A stretch of DNA of 64,000 bases, taken from the NCBI GenBank assembly GCA_965226435.1, contig CBDDCY010000012.1, positions 496,001 to 560,000 on the forward strand, written 5' to 3'. This document shows, in pieces, positions 52,611 to 63,582 of the stretch (its first letter is position 1; the number at the start of each line of letters is the position of its first letter). The stretch comes from UBA6623 sp965226435 (GTDB lineage Bacteria > Acidobacteriota > Terriglobia > Bryobacterales > UBA6623). The position numbers were made by a program, and so were the translations under genes. Under the pieces are notes generated by a model. That model worked only from the letters and a program-made list of their open reading frames with translations. It was not told where the DNA came from and did no database searches.

Positions 52611-53703
52611 CTGAGTCTCGCATAATATACTGTCAATCGAGACAAAGAGAAGACTGTTTCCAGAAAGCGGTAATCAAGCGCGGTTTGCGGCGCATTCGCC
52701 GCAGCGCTTTGCGGGCGCGCTCGTCGAGTTCCCAGTAGTCCTTCGGGCAGACGTTGGGCAACTCGTGCTGCTTCCAGTACGCCCAAATGTATTCCACCGG
52801 GTTCAACTCCGGCGCATAGGGCGGCAAGTACTCCGTTGCGATGTGATCCTCGGAGAGCTGGATGAACTCCCGCACCAGGCGGCTGCGGTGCGCCGGCAGC
52901 CGGTCCCAGACGATCAGCAGTGGGCCGTCGATGTGGCGCAGCAAAGCCTTCAGGAAGTCGATGACCTCCAGCTCGCCGATCGCGCCGGGATAGAGCCGGA
53001 AGTAAAAGTTGCGCAACGTCAGCCCGGCCGACACCGACAGCTTGTCCCAGTTGAAGTTGAACTCCAACACCGGTGTCTCGCCGCGCGGCGCCCAGGTGCG
53101 GCAACGATGCGGCTTCTGACTCAATCCGCTTTCGTCGATGAAGACGATCGTACGTTCTTCTTTGCGGGCTTTTTTTTAATGGCCGGCCAAGTCTTGCGCT
53201 GCCAGCCGCGGATGGCCTCTTCGTTGCGCTCCCGCGCTTTGCCGACGGGCCGTTGCGGGCTCCAACCGAGCGCCCGCGGGATCTTCCAGACATGGCCCTC
53301 GTGATAGCGCACGCCGAACTCGTCTCCGATCAGACGAGCGACCCGCGGACAGCTCCACAGCGGCGTCGGGAAGCCGTGCGCCTCGGGGCCTTCCAGCAGC
53401 AACGCCTCGAGGCGTTCGAGCTGCGCGGCGTCCAACAGCGGCTTACGGCCGGCGCGGCCGGCCTGGCGCAACCCGGCTTCGCCGTCACGCCGGTATCGTC
53501 GCAGCCACTCGCTGACGCTTTGCCGCGCGACCTTCAATCGCCTCGCTGTCTCGGACTGACTACAGCCTTGCTCGACCAACCGGATCGCTTTGAAACGGCG
53601 CTTCTCCAGGGCCTCGAAATCCCGCCGTACGCCTTTTGTATTTCCCATACATACAAAGACGTACGTACCCCAAAAAGGTGTCACTTTATTTTGCGAGACT
53701 CAA
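52611..53703 (-). mobile_element. IS630-family element, copy 4 (1093 bp)
   Basis: TA at 52609-52610 and 53704-53705, same inverted ends. It borders the decayed paralogue fragment on its left. On its right, 53704-53823 is 120 bp of unannotated sequence with a CCCCCGGGGG stretch. Confidence 0.95.
52633..53648 (-). CDS. IS630 transposase made by -1 frameshifting (intact slippery site)
   Basis: Organisation as in copy 2, with an eight-base A-run and A_AAA_AAG heptamer (complement of 53169-53175). The first frame would otherwise end shortly after KKKPAKKNVRSSSSTKAD. Private change: KALLRHIDG instead of KALVRHIDG. Likely functional. Confidence 0.9.
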
Positions 53704-53823
53704 TAGGGAACGAGCTGCCTATAACTCCCCCGGGGGCCTAGCTAGTGGATATGGCAACCCAGACGACCTATGCCGTCCCCTTTAGGATCGCCCAGCCGTA
53801 TTGGGAAAACCCGGCCTTCCGCG

Positions 53824-54870
53824 TTACAGTAATTCGCCCTGTTCCGATCCAGACCGCGTTGCTTTCAGCGATTCGATCATCTCGCGGAAGCTCGGCATGT
53901 CCATATCGATGGAAATCTTGACTATCGTTGTGTCTTCGGCGACGACAATACTGTCGAGAAAGGCGGTCAGGCCCGCGTTCCGGGGGCTGATCATCAAGCG
54001 ACCCATGGCGATCACCCCTCGCGCGGCGTCACCCAGCAGCGTGGCCCCTTCGGCGGTGGGAAACAATCCCTCGGCCCGCATGTTCAGACCGTCGTCGAGA
54101 GCGAGGCTGAAGGTGCTTTGCTCCATGGTCTTGAGAATTTGCATGGCGGGCTGATGCGGGGCGGGCTCGGCGCCCGGTTCCTGTTCGGGCATCAGACGTC
54201 CCGGCTGGCGAGACACGGCCCAAATGTGGTTTACTGCGGGGATGGTTTCGGCCAGGTTGATCAAGGTTGCGTTGTCAGTTAGGTTGGGGCTGCCCTCCAG
54301 CCGACGGTCGAGCGACTGCCGCAACGCCCCCCCGGGACCCGCCAGAGCCGTCTCGGCGTCGAGAACCGCCAATGAAAACACGCCGTTGCCGCCGGAGCCG
54401 GCGGTCGGCCCGCCGAAGCTGTATACGCCAATGCCGCGATAGTCTTCGCGCGAGGCTCCGGCGTTTCTGAAAGTCTCTCCCAGCTCGTCCTGATCAAAGC
54501 GGCCGCGCGCGGCGACTAAGAAGGGCGCCTCTTGAGTGAGTGCGACTTGCCCGACTTCACCCCATGAAGCCACTAATAGGCTGTCGAGGTCTTGGCGCGG
54601 GTCAAAGCCGGTCTTATTGACAAAGTCTTCAATCGAATCGTCAAAGCCGCGGCCGGCGGCTGCGCCCTCCTGTTCGAGATAGCGATAGACGGCCGCCTCC
54701 CGTAGTCGGGCCACGTCGACGCCCATCAGCGAAACCGCGTCGGGCGGCAACAGCGCGGCTAGTTCGGAATCGACCGCGGCGGCTCGAGCGGGCACGCCGC
54801 CGGAACAGCCCAACAGCGCCGAAACCATCAAGACAACAGCGAAGATACGCGATGCAATGGGTGAATTCAT
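53824..54870 (-). CDS. Lipoprotein of unknown function (DUF3352-like)
   Basis: Starts at ATG 54870 (MNSPIASRIFAVVLMVSALL) with a lipobox LLGCSGG, so the 348-residue product should be lipid-anchored. The body begins AALLPPDAVSLMGVDVARLR and contains two similar alpha/beta halves, as in proteins that monitor or scaffold the envelope; DUF3352 is only a loose match. EDFVNKTGFDPRQDLDSLLV and PFLVAARGRFDQDELGETFR are the most distinctive segments. A decayed second copy lies at 52490-52608. Next gene 80 bp upstream is an ABC-2 permease. Confidence 0.75.
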   Translation of the reverse strand: MNSPIASRIFAVVLMVSALLGCSGGVPARAAAVDSELAALLPPDAVSLMGVDVARLREAAVYRYLEQEGAAAGRGFDDSIEDFVNKTGFDPRQDLDSLLVASWGEVGQVALTQEAPFLVAARGRFDQDELGETFRNAGASREDYRGIGVYSFGGPTAGSGGNGVFSLAVLDAETALAGPGGALRQSLDRRLEGSPNLTDNATLINLAETIPAVNHIWAVSRQPGRLMPEQEPGAEPAPHQPAMQILKTMEQSTFSLALDDGLNMRAEGLFPTAEGATLLGDAARGVIAMGRLMISPRNAGLTAFLDSIVVAEDTTIVKISIDMDMPSFREMIESLKATRSGSEQGELL

Positions 54871-54950
54871 GGTTCCTCCAACGAATGCATACGCTGGATC
54901 GCATTCGCGAGTCGGCAGCAACGCGGCAAACAAAAAGCAATAGCGGACTA

Positions 54951-55790
54951 CTAGTAATCCTTACGCTCGAACATCCACAAGCCGGCGGCCAAAACCACCG
55001 CGCCAAACAATGCCGACGTCAGCACGGGCATCCAGGTTTCCATCTCTCGTCCCAGGAACGCCAGCCGCGCCATGTCGCCGATTCCGTAGAGCTTCGGAAA
55101 GACGTAATAGAGCCCCGCCATCAAGTCGCGGGGCCATTGCGAATTGAAGTAGGGAGCGAGCCGCTCATGCTGCGAAAAGATCAGGCTCAGCAACATGACG
55201 AAATACGTCACCATGCTCGCTAATACGGCGCTTTCCGACGCCACCGCGACAAACAAGACGATCGTCAGTAACACCGCGAAAGCAAAAACCGCCAACGACG
55301 CCGAGGCCAAGAACCCGGCCTTCCAAATGCCTGTTTTGAGACCAAGAATCGCCCACGCGCCCAGCACCAAATAGAAAAGGTTCGAGCCGATCACCGCCAG
55401 CGCGCCCAGGAATTTCCCCAACAATAAATGCGAACGGCGCAGGGGCTTCGACAGCAGCAGCTCGATGCGCCCCGGTTCGAATACCGTCGGAATCAGCCCC
55501 GCCGAGGCGAATACGGAAAAGAACAACCCGGCGGTAAACAAGAACACCGACACAGCGCCCAGCACGGTGTCGACGACTTGGGCGACCTCGACACCTTGTC
55601 CGCTGTTGACGTCTTGGCCGAAAATCTTAACCGCCGCCACGCCGCCTTCGACGATGTCGATGTTGAGTACCAGCAGAAGCAGCAGCATCAACACAGTCGA
55701 GGAACCGAAGAATCCCCAGAAAATCTTGCGCGAGAAGGATTCGCGAAACGTATCGGCGACCAATTCCGCCGTTATCCCCGGCGCGATCAT
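54951..55790 (-). CDS. ABC-2 type transporter permease
   Basis: A 279-residue membrane protein with six hydrophobic segments, e.g. IFWGFFGSSTVLMLLLLLVL, AVSVFLFTAGLFFSVFASAG, LLLGKFLGALAVIGSNLFYL and the C-terminal PVLTSALFGAVVLAAGLWMF. The GRIELLLSKPLRRSHLLLGK loop is typical of NosY/ABC-2 permeases. The ATG overlaps the ATPase stop by 4 bp (ATGA), so the two form one transporter. The exported substrate is unknown. Confidence 0.9.
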   Translation of the reverse strand: MIAPGITAELVADTFRESFSRKIFWGFFGSSTVLMLLLLLVLNIDIVEGGVAAVKIFGQDVNSGQGVEVAQVVDTVLGAVSVFLFTAGLFFSVFASAGLIPTVFEPGRIELLLSKPLRRSHLLLGKFLGALAVIGSNLFYLVLGAWAILGLKTGIWKAGFLASASLAVFAFAVLLTIVLFVAVASESAVLASMVTYFVMLLSLIFSQHERLAPYFNSQWPRDLMAGLYYVFPKLYGIGDMARLAFLGREMETWMPVLTSALFGAVVLAAGLWMFERKDY

Positions 55791-56731
55791 TTCTTCCCCC
55801 GCGATTCTTCAACGGCATCGAGAAAGACGTCTTCAAGAGTCGAGCGCTTGCGGCGTAGTTCCTCGACCTCGGCGCCGTGCCGCCGCAGCGTGTCGACGGC
55901 GCGGTTGGCCCCTTCGCGGTCAGGGAATTCGAAACGGAACAAACCGTTGTCGGAAACCGTCGCCGCCGCGCGGGCGCGTAATTCCGAGACAGCGGCCTCG
56001 GGCGCATCGCTCGACGAGACACTGTAACCGCTGCCGGCGGTCAGCTGAGCCACGCGGCCGGTCAGCGCCACCTCGCCTTGGCGAATAATCGCCACTTCGT
56101 CGCAGAACATCTCGACTTCCGAAAGCAAGTGGGAGTTCAAGAAGATCGTGACGCCTTTGCTTTGCAGTTCGCGCAGCAAGTCGCGGATCATCTTTCGTCC
56201 CAACGGATCGACGCCGTCGCCGGGCTCGTCGAGGATCAGCAGCTCGGGGCAATGCATCAGCGCTTGGGCCAGCCCGAGCCGTTGCAGCATCCCCTTGGAG
56301 TACTTGCCGATGCGCACATCGGCCCAGTCGGCAAGCCCCACCTGTTCGAGCAACTCCGAGGCTCGTCGTCGACATTCCGTCCGTGAGCAGCCCGACAAGG
56401 CCCCGTAGGAATGGAGCATCCCGCGGCCCGTGTTGTAGGTCGGGAAGCGATGGTTTTCGGGCAGATAGCCGACCGGGCGGCGCGCTTCGGGCGTTCGGCA
56501 ATCGAGACCGAACAAACGAGCACGGCCCGAGGTGGGGCGCGCCGCCGAGAGCAATAACTTGATGAAGGTTGTTTTCCCCGAGCCGTTCGGCCCCAGCAGC
56601 CCGAACGCGGTGCCGGATGCGATTTCGAGCGAGATGCCGTCGACGGCGCGCACGGGTTGCCGCGAGCCGAAGCGCCGGAAGTACTTCCTCAACTCGTTGG
56701 TTTCGATGGCGGCACCGAGGTGTTCGGTCAT
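55787..56731 (-). CDS. ABC transporter ATP-binding protein
   Basis: A 314-residue ATPase from ATG 56731. Walker A LLGPNGSGKTTFIKLLLSAA, Q-loop GYLPENHRFP, signature YSKGMLQRLGLAQALM (YSKGM for the canonical LSGGQ), Walker B LLILDEPGDGVDPLGRKMIR and switch His in LNSHLLSEVEMF. The C-terminal ~100 residues are the regulatory extension seen in ABC-2/multidrug or NosF-type ATPases. It drives the permease encoded immediately downstream. Confidence 0.95.
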   Translation of the reverse strand: MTEHLGAAIETNELRKYFRRFGSRQPVRAVDGISLEIASGTAFGLLGPNGSGKTTFIKLLLSAARPTSGRARLFGLDCRTPEARRPVGYLPENHRFPTYNTGRGMLHSYGALSGCSRTECRRRASELLEQVGLADWADVRIGKYSKGMLQRLGLAQALMHCPELLILDEPGDGVDPLGRKMIRDLLRELQSKGVTIFLNSHLLSEVEMFCDEVAIIRQGEVALTGRVAQLTAGSGYSVSSSDAPEAAVSELRARAAATVSDNGLFRFEFPDREGANRAVDTLRRHGAEVEELRRKRSTLEDVFLDAVEESRGKK

Positions 56732-57055
56732 GGGGCGTGTACGATGCGCATTGCTTGTTGGCGCCGGGGACCCTCGTCTGTCAGCGCGCAACTGGGGATA
56801 CGCAGTCGGGCCGGCAAAGTTCCCCGCGACCCATAGGGCGCGGCCGGCCGACTCCTTATTCTCGCCTACCGGTGGAGTCAGGGTCGCGCCAAGAAGCTCC
56901 GTCTCGAGCCATCGTTTCCGGACGCCGCCGAGAAATTCAGTGTTACCATTGCGCTAGGCCGACTTCGGGCGGGCGTCGGCGCCTCCCTTGCGGTTGGGCT
57001 GTAGCGCGTCGCGGAGGATGTTCCGCGGGTCGGGCGGTATATCGAGGCCGAGACG
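56732..57055. other. Intergenic region between divergent genes
   Basis: 324 bases between the ABC ATPase (minus) and the DUF2339 gene (plus). Both promoters should lie here, but no clear boxes stand out. No gene supported. Confidence 0.4.
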
Positions 57056-60000
57056 ATGTCTTTCGTTCTCTTCTTACTCGCCGTTGCAGTCGCCTGGTTA
57101 TTCTTCTCGTTGCGCGCGGCGAGGGAACAGGCGCACTTTGACCGCCGTCGCATCGACGAACTCGAGCACGACGTTCGGGAACTGTACACGAATTGGGTGG
57201 GACGGGTTAAGCGCCTCGAAGACGACCTCAGAGCACTCCGAGCGCGCTTGTCGGGCGTGGAACCGGTGGTGCCGGAAACCGCGACCGAAGCCGAGTCGGC
57301 ACCCGAGCCGCCCGCGACGGAGCCCGGTTCCCCGGCCGCCGCCGTTTCGGACGCCGGCCGCGAAGTTTCCGTCCCAGTTCCGGGCAGCGGACCGCGCCGC
57401 ACAGTCGCCGGTGCGACCAACTTCTTCCGCTGAGCCGGAGGAAGCTCCGGTTCCGGCAACCCCGCTTGCCGCTGCTTCATCCGCAACCGAGCCGGCCGCC
57501 GCGCCACCTCCGCCGCCACCCGCCGGCCCGCCCGTCGAACCTCCCGGAATCAACTGGGAGCAGTGGCTCGGCATTCGCGGGGCCGCTGTGTTGGGCGGTA
57601 TCGTCATGGCGCTGGCCGCCATTTTGTTTCTCAAGTATTCGATCGAGCAGGGACTCATCCCCCAATTGTTCGCGTCGCGATCGGGTTCTTGGCGGGAGTC
57701 GGTTGTCTGTTCGCCGGCGAGAAGCTGCGCGAGCGCGATTATGGCGTGACCGCGAACGCTTTGTCGGGCGCGGGCATCATCATTCTCTATGCCTCGGTGT
57801 GGGCGGCGCGCGTCCTTTATGAGCTGATCGGCACGACGCCGGCATACGGGCTGATGATCCTGATCACGATCGTCTGCGGTCTGCTCTCGTGGCGCTACCG
57901 AGGCCTCGACATCGCCATGCTGGGGATGATCGGCGGCTTCCTGACGCCGCTGCTGCTTTCCACCGGACAAGACAACCCGATCGGCTTGTTCGCTTACATT
58001 TTGCTGCTCGACGTTGGGTTGTTGGTCTTGGCGCGGGCTCGGCGATGGCCGCTGCTCGGCGCGCTGAGCCTGGGCGGAACTGTTCTATACCAGTTACTTT
58101 GGATCTTTGGGCGCATGGGGCCCGACCGCGCTCTTTTGGGGCTGGCGATCCTGGGCGTGTTCGCCGTGTTCTACGGTCTCGCGGGACATTGGGGCGCGCG
58201 GCGTGACGAGGAAGGCGATCCCGCCGAGGCCGCGCTTGAGCAACTGACCCGAGGGGCGGCCGTCCTGCTGCCGTTTGCGTTTGGGCTCTATTTCGCGGGC
58301 CGCGCCGATTTTGGGGCGCACCTCTATCCGATTGGGGTTCTGCTGTTGCTGCTCTCGGGGCCTGGCGGTTTGGCTGAGCCGCGTCGAAGCGGCGCCGGGC
58401 CTTGCGACCGGGGCGGCTTCGGGAAGCGTGGCGGTCGTTTTTGCGTGGATCATTCGCACGCGCTGGAGTACGGCTCTTGCCTGGGAAGCGGTGGGCATAT
58501 CGCTGGCCTTGGCGCTGGTTTTCCACGCTCTGTGGGAATGGATGCAACGAGACCTTGCCGAGGCTGAAGGTGAGCCTCGGCCGCGCTCAACAGCCTCGCT
58601 GATCGCCGCGGCTGGATTCTTCTTTCTGTTCGTCATTGGGGCGACGGTTGGCGGTACGCCATTGTTTATCCCCTGGTTTGTGGGCTGGCTCGGCGCGGCG
58701 GCACTGCTGATGAGGCAATCGGCCGAGCCGGGGGAGGAATACAGGAGCACCTTGGCGGCATTGGGCTTGGGGGCGGCTTTGGCGTTTTTCCTGGGAGCAT
58801 TTCGAGGTGTGGAAGGCTTCCCGGCCTTCGAGATCTACTTTGCCTGGGTGGGGCTCTGCGCGGCGGGCTTCCAGGTCTTTGCCGTTACTCGCGAAGCCGG
58901 CCCAAGGCGCAACTGGGCCGAACTCGCGGCGGCCACGATGCCCGCCGTGGTGTTGATGTTCCTTTGCCTGGAGGGGTTTGAGCCGTTGATGTCGCCCTCG
59001 CTCTTCCATACGGCGACTATCCTTTTAGCGTTGCTGATCGTTCTCGCGGCCACGCGGCTTTCTTCCGGAGAGATGTACTTGGGCGCGGTGCTGTTAGCTG
59101 TCTTCGCTCAGACGTTGTGGACCTCTTCGATGAGCGGACGGCTAAACCAGGACGAGGCATTGCTCGTCTTTGCTTTTCAGCTTGCCGCCGTAGTGCTGTT
59201 TTCCTGGTGGCCGTTTCTAACGCGCTCGGCTCTTGCCGGAGAGACTTGGGCTTGGAGAGCGGCGGCCTTGGCGGGCCCGGCATGGTTCCTGTCTTTGAAG
59301 GAACTCTACGAAATGCGTTTCGGCTCCGAGACGATTGGTCTGTTACCGGTCGGGCTGGCCGCGCTGTCGCTCGGGGCCGCCTTTCAAGCCCGCGGTCTCG
59401 GTGTACTCGACGCAGCTATGCGCAAGCGCGGGCTGGTGTGGTTCTCGGCGATCGCGATGAGCTTTGTGAGCGTAGCCATTCCCCTACAGCTTGAGAACGA
59501 ATGGGTCACGATCGGCTGGGCGTTGCAAGGCGTCGGGCTGGCGGCCCTTTGGAAGCGCCTCGACCACGCCGGGCTGAAATACTTCAGTTGGGCGCTGTTG
59601 GCGGCGGTGACGATTTCGCCTTGTCGCTAACGCCGAGCTTTTCGATTACCACCCCAGCGGCGGGTTCCCGATCGTCAATTGGCTGATGTACACCTATCTC
59701 GTGCCGGCCGCAGCCTTGTTGGGAGCGGCTTGGCACTTTTACGGCGTCGAAGTCGAGCGGCGTCTCGATTGGGAAGAGGGGCTTTATGCTTCGGGCAAAC
59801 CGATCGGCGCCTTAGGGTGCGGCGTGGCGGCGATCGCCGTGATTTTCGTCTGGATCAACCTCACGATCTTCGATTTCTTCTCGGTTTCCACGCAGCTTAC
59901 AATTTCGTTCGAACGCATGGCGGCGCGCGATCTGACACAGTCGCTGGCTTGGGCGCTGTACGCTCTTGTCTTACTCACGATTGGCGTGGCTTGGAAGAGT

Positions 60001-60192
60001 GCCGGGCTGCGCTGGATCAGCCTCGGTTTCCTGATCCTGACGATCGGCAAGGTCTTCTTGCACGACCTGGGGGAACTCGAGGATCTCTACCGCGTAGCCT
60101 CGCTGGTCGGGCTGGCGCTGAGCCTGATTCTGGTTTCACTGGGCTATCAACGCTTCGTCTTTCGGCGCGAAGAGCCCGAGGAGGGCGAATGA
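57056..60192 (+). pseudogene. DUF2339 multi-pass membrane protein with four frameshifts
   Basis: The N-terminal coiled coil (FDRRRIDELEHDVRELYTNW) and Pro-rich linker lead to INWEQWLGIRGAAVLGGIVM, the DUF2339 signature, then many membrane segments up to YQRFVFRREEPEEGE at 60192. The frame changes at about 57360-57433, at a C5 run (57659-57663, C6 restores LIPPIVRVAIG), at G4 (58357-58360, G3 restores SGLAVWLSRV) and near 59618-59620. Intact homologues are ~900-1000 residues. Either a decaying gene or consensus errors in short homopolymers. It is followed by the DUF3999 gene with an ATGA overlap, a known gene pair. Confidence 0.85.
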
Positions 60193-62254
60193 AACTGCAT
60201 CTGTCGGCGACAGCGGCCTTGATAGCCCTTCTGGTTGTCTCGACGGCGCCGCCCGCGCTTTCCCAACCCGCGGACCTGCGCCCCTTATTTCCGTCACGGG
60301 CTGATATCCATGTCTCCACCGGCCGGCTGGCTCGGATCGAGTTGGCGCCCGAAGTGTTGTCGGCCTGTCGAGCCGATCTCTCCGACTTGAGGATCATCGA
60401 CGCCGCCGGTCGCGAGGTCCCCTATCGCATCGACAGCAACTTCGCGGGCGGGGCCGAGCGCCAAGTCGAGCGAAGTTTTCCCGCCGAGCTGCTCGAGGTG
60501 GACCGCCAAACCATCGAGCGCGACGCGGGTCCGCCGTTGCGTCGCGAAACCTATGAACTCGCCGCGCCGCCGGAACCCTCGCGGACCGGCGCTTGGGACC
60601 TGGTCTTTGAAAGTCGCCGCCCGCGCTTCGTCCGCCGAGTGACTCTCGAGACCCGACGGAGCGACGGGGCCGTTGCGGTCTTACGTGGAGCGTCGATCTT
60701 TCGGCTGGGGTCCTCATCGCGGGAAAAAGCGTACCTCACGATCGAGGGTGGTGGGCTCGATCGGGTGATCGTCACGCTCGAAGGCGAGGAAAATTTCTTT
60801 CTCGAACCCGACTTTCGATACGAAGAGTCACTGCTGATTCCCGATGAGCGCGTTGCCGTCGAACTCATCGAGGTTGGCCGAAGCGAAACGGCCGGGCAAA
60901 CGACGATTGAGTTGGCTCGTCCGCGGGGTCTGGTGCCCGCTGCTCTACAGGTCGCGACCTCGACGCGCACGTTCAACCGCCGCGCGCGGGTTCGAGACCA
61001 GGGCCCGGGCGGGGGCGATCGAGAGTTGGGTCGGCGAGCCGTCTACCGCGTACCCGGTTTTACCACCGCCGAGGAGCTCGAAGTGCCGATCTCGCCCGCC
61101 CGCGGCGATCGGCTCGCAGTGGTGATCGACAACGGCGACAGTCCCCCACTCGAAGGTCTGCGTTTTCAGGCGATCGTTCGCCGTCCGGCGCTGGTCTTCG
61201 CGCTCGAAGGCACGGGCCCCCGACGAAGTCGCCGGGACCCTCTACTTTGGCGGCGGCCGAGCGCACCGGCCTCGTTACGACATCGAGCAAACGATCCAAG
61301 CCGCCGCGCCGGCCAAGGGCGGCGAGGAGCGCTATGCAACCGGCTCGGTTGGGTCCGGTCGAGGCCAACCCGGTTTTTGATGCCGCCCCAATACTTGGCT
61401 TCGCGATGCGTCCCGGCGCGGAAATCGATCCTCGAGAATTCACGCACCGTCGCCGTATCGAGGCCGACCCCTCTCGCCCGAGGGCCTTAACCGTTTGCGG
61501 CTCGGCCTGGATGATTTGGCGCACCTGCGCGGCGATTTGGCGGGACCTGCGCATCGTCGACGACGAATCGCGGCAATGGGCTTATCTCGTCGAGCGTGAT
61601 GTCGACCACGAGTTTCACCCGCTGAATATCGGAGCTCGCGAATCGATCGACACCGCCTCCCATTACCATTTTTCTCCGCCCGTCGCGCCGGCCGTTGTCG
61701 ACCGCATTATGCTTACGTCCGTCGTGCCTTATCTCGATCGCCCCTACCAACTGCGTGCGAAGCGCGGCGAGCAAGAGATACTTCTCGGGCGAGGGCGACT
61801 CACCCGGGCGGCCATGGGGAGGGCGCCGGCCTCCGGCAATGGAGACGCGATTACCATCGAATTCTCTCCCGGTCCGGTGGATTCGTTGGAGCTGATCATT
61901 GAAGACGGCGACGACGCCCCGCTGGTGTTGAGCGAGGTCGTCGGGCGCTTCCCGGTGAGCGATGTCTATTTCGCGGCGCCGGCGGGCACGTACTATTTGC
62001 TCGTCGGGCACCCCGAAGCCACCGCGCCGCGTTATGAGCTGGCACGAGTGAGGGATTTGGTCCTAGCGGTCCCCAGCGCCGCCGCCGGCACAGCGCCCCT
62101 GACCGAAAACGAAGCGTTCTCCCCGGCCACCCGCCTAACGTCGGGAAGCGGCGTGCAACAAACTCTGCTGTGGATCGCTTTAGGCCTGGCGGTCGTGTTT
62201 CTGACCGGCCTGACTCTGCGTTTGGCGCGGAAAGAGCAAGTGTCGGCCGATTAA
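60189..62254 (+). pseudogene. DUF3999 envelope protein with several frameshifts
   Basis: ATG 60189 overlaps the DUF2339 stop. Signal peptide (LHLSATAALIALLVVSTAPP), then a DUF3999 domain with RIELAPEVLSACRADLSDLR and IIDAAGREVPYRID. A C-terminal membrane helix (TLLWIALGLAVVFLTGLTLR) ends the protein. The frame breaks at C5 61217-61221 (one C too many), around 61330-61370, near 61465 and at about 61535, where GDLA and DLRIVDDESRQWAY lie in different frames. DUF2339 and DUF3999 proteins usually occur together and are of unknown function. Both being frameshifted suggests joint decay or a low-quality stretch. Confidence 0.82.
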
Positions 62255-62316
62255 TTCTCCGCCGACAAATCCGGCCCGGGTGCCGGTACGCGGATCGTCG
62301 TCCGAGCAGGGTATCT

Positions 62317-63582
62317 TCACGACAAGACAAACGAGGTCTCTCGCCCGGCGGCGCGCGCCACGGCTTCGGCCGCCTGATAGCCGCTCCGCACGGCTCCCTC
62401 CATCGTTGCCGGCCAGCCGGTTCGGGTCCAATCGCCGGCGAGAAAAACATTCGGGTACTTCGTCGCCGTAGGCGGGCGGTGCGCCTCCAGGCCCGGGGCA
62501 ATCGAATACGTCGCTCGGGCTTCCTTGATCACATGGGCCTTGACCAATTTGGCGTCGTGGGCCGCGGGGAAAAACTCGACCAGCTCCCGCCGCGCCGTTT
62601 CGATGATCGCCTCTCGGGACAGCGGCACCAAAGACCGCGAAGCGCTGACGACGCATTGCACATAGTTCGCCGACTTGCGAAACATCCACTGCATCGTGCG
62701 GTCGAGCAGGACGGCGTGAGGCAGATCGGTCACTTCGCGGTCGAACCAAAGATGAATTCCCGTGATCGGCGAATGCTCGAATTTCTCGAGTGGCAGCGCA
62801 AGTTCGGGAACAAGCGCATTCACGCGCTCAAACGGGACGGCGCTTATGTAAAAGTCCGCCGCGCGATCGTTTGGGTCGATGCGCTCGACCGGCGAGCGCA
62901 AGTGAAAACGAACCCGCTCGCCAAACCTCTCCGCCGACCCCGCCGAGTAAAGCTCGCCGAGCGGCACGGCGGGGATGCCCATTTCGTAGCTCTCACGTGT
63001 CGCCATCAAACCTTCCAAGAAGACCTGAAACGCCGGGCGAGCCGAGGCGCGCTCGGGATCTTCATTCAGCGCGCTCACCAGAATCGGCCTCCAAAAACGC
63101 TCGACGGCATTCCCCGCGGCTCCCTTCGACGCCAACCAATCAGCCATCGTGACGGTGTCGAGATCGGCCCGGTTTCGCTCACGCCGCATGGCGCCCAGCG
63201 CTCTGAAGATCGAGCGTTTGTCAGCGAAAGTCAGCCCCTTGAAACCGAGCAACGATCCGAGAAGATGCGCCGGCGCGGGCAGCCGGCCCGGTTTCAGGAT
63301 ATCCGTCGCGCCGCCGGGACGAACGAAGTACAACCGATCATAGAAGCGAATCTTTTCTTCCACCCCGCCGCGCCGGTAGAAATCCAATAGGTTCGTAAAG
63401 CAGCGCAGCAAGACATGCTGGCAGTTGTCGATGTGTTCGGAATCTTCCGCGGCGGGGTTGAGGGGAAACGACGTCGCGCGGCCCCCGAGAAAGGGGCGTG
63501 CTTCGTGGAGCTCGATCTCGAAACCGATCGATCCAAGAGCGGCCGCGGCGGCCAGCCCGGCAAGCCCGCCTCCGACGATCAC
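62317..63582 (-). CDS. hpnE: Hydroxysqualene dehydroxylase HpnE (FAD-dependent)
   Basis: A 421-residue flavoprotein. The start is a GTG (63582) whose first base overlaps the upstream stop, giving an immediate (V)IVGGGLAGLAAAAALGSI dinucleotide fold, then EARPFLGGRATSF. Further amine-oxidase-like blocks are HIDNCQHVLLRCFTNLLDFY, FWRPILVSALNEDPERASAR and the FAD-closing VFLAGDWTRTGWPATMEGAV. It converts hydroxysqualene to squalene in the HpnCDE route that feeds hopanoid synthesis. It is coupled to hpnD immediately upstream. Confidence 0.92.
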   Translation of the reverse strand: MIVGGGLAGLAAAAALGSIGFEIELHEARPFLGGRATSFPLNPAAEDSEHIDNCQHVLLRCFTNLLDFYRRGGVEEKIRFYDRLYFVRPGGATDILKPGRLPAPAHLLGSLLGFKGLTFADKRSIFRALGAMRRERNRADLDTVTMADWLASKGAAGNAVERFWRPILVSALNEDPERASARPAFQVFLEGLMATRESYEMGIPAVPLGELYSAGSAERFGERVRFHLRSPVERIDPNDRAADFYISAVPFERVNALVPELALPLEKFEHSPITGIHLWFDREVTDLPHAVLLDRTMQWMFRKSANYVQCVVSASRSLVPLSREAIIETARRELVEFFPAAHDAKLVKAHVIKEARATYSIAPGLEAHRPPTATKYPNVFLAGDWTRTGWPATMEGAVRSGYQAAEAVARAAGRETSFVLS

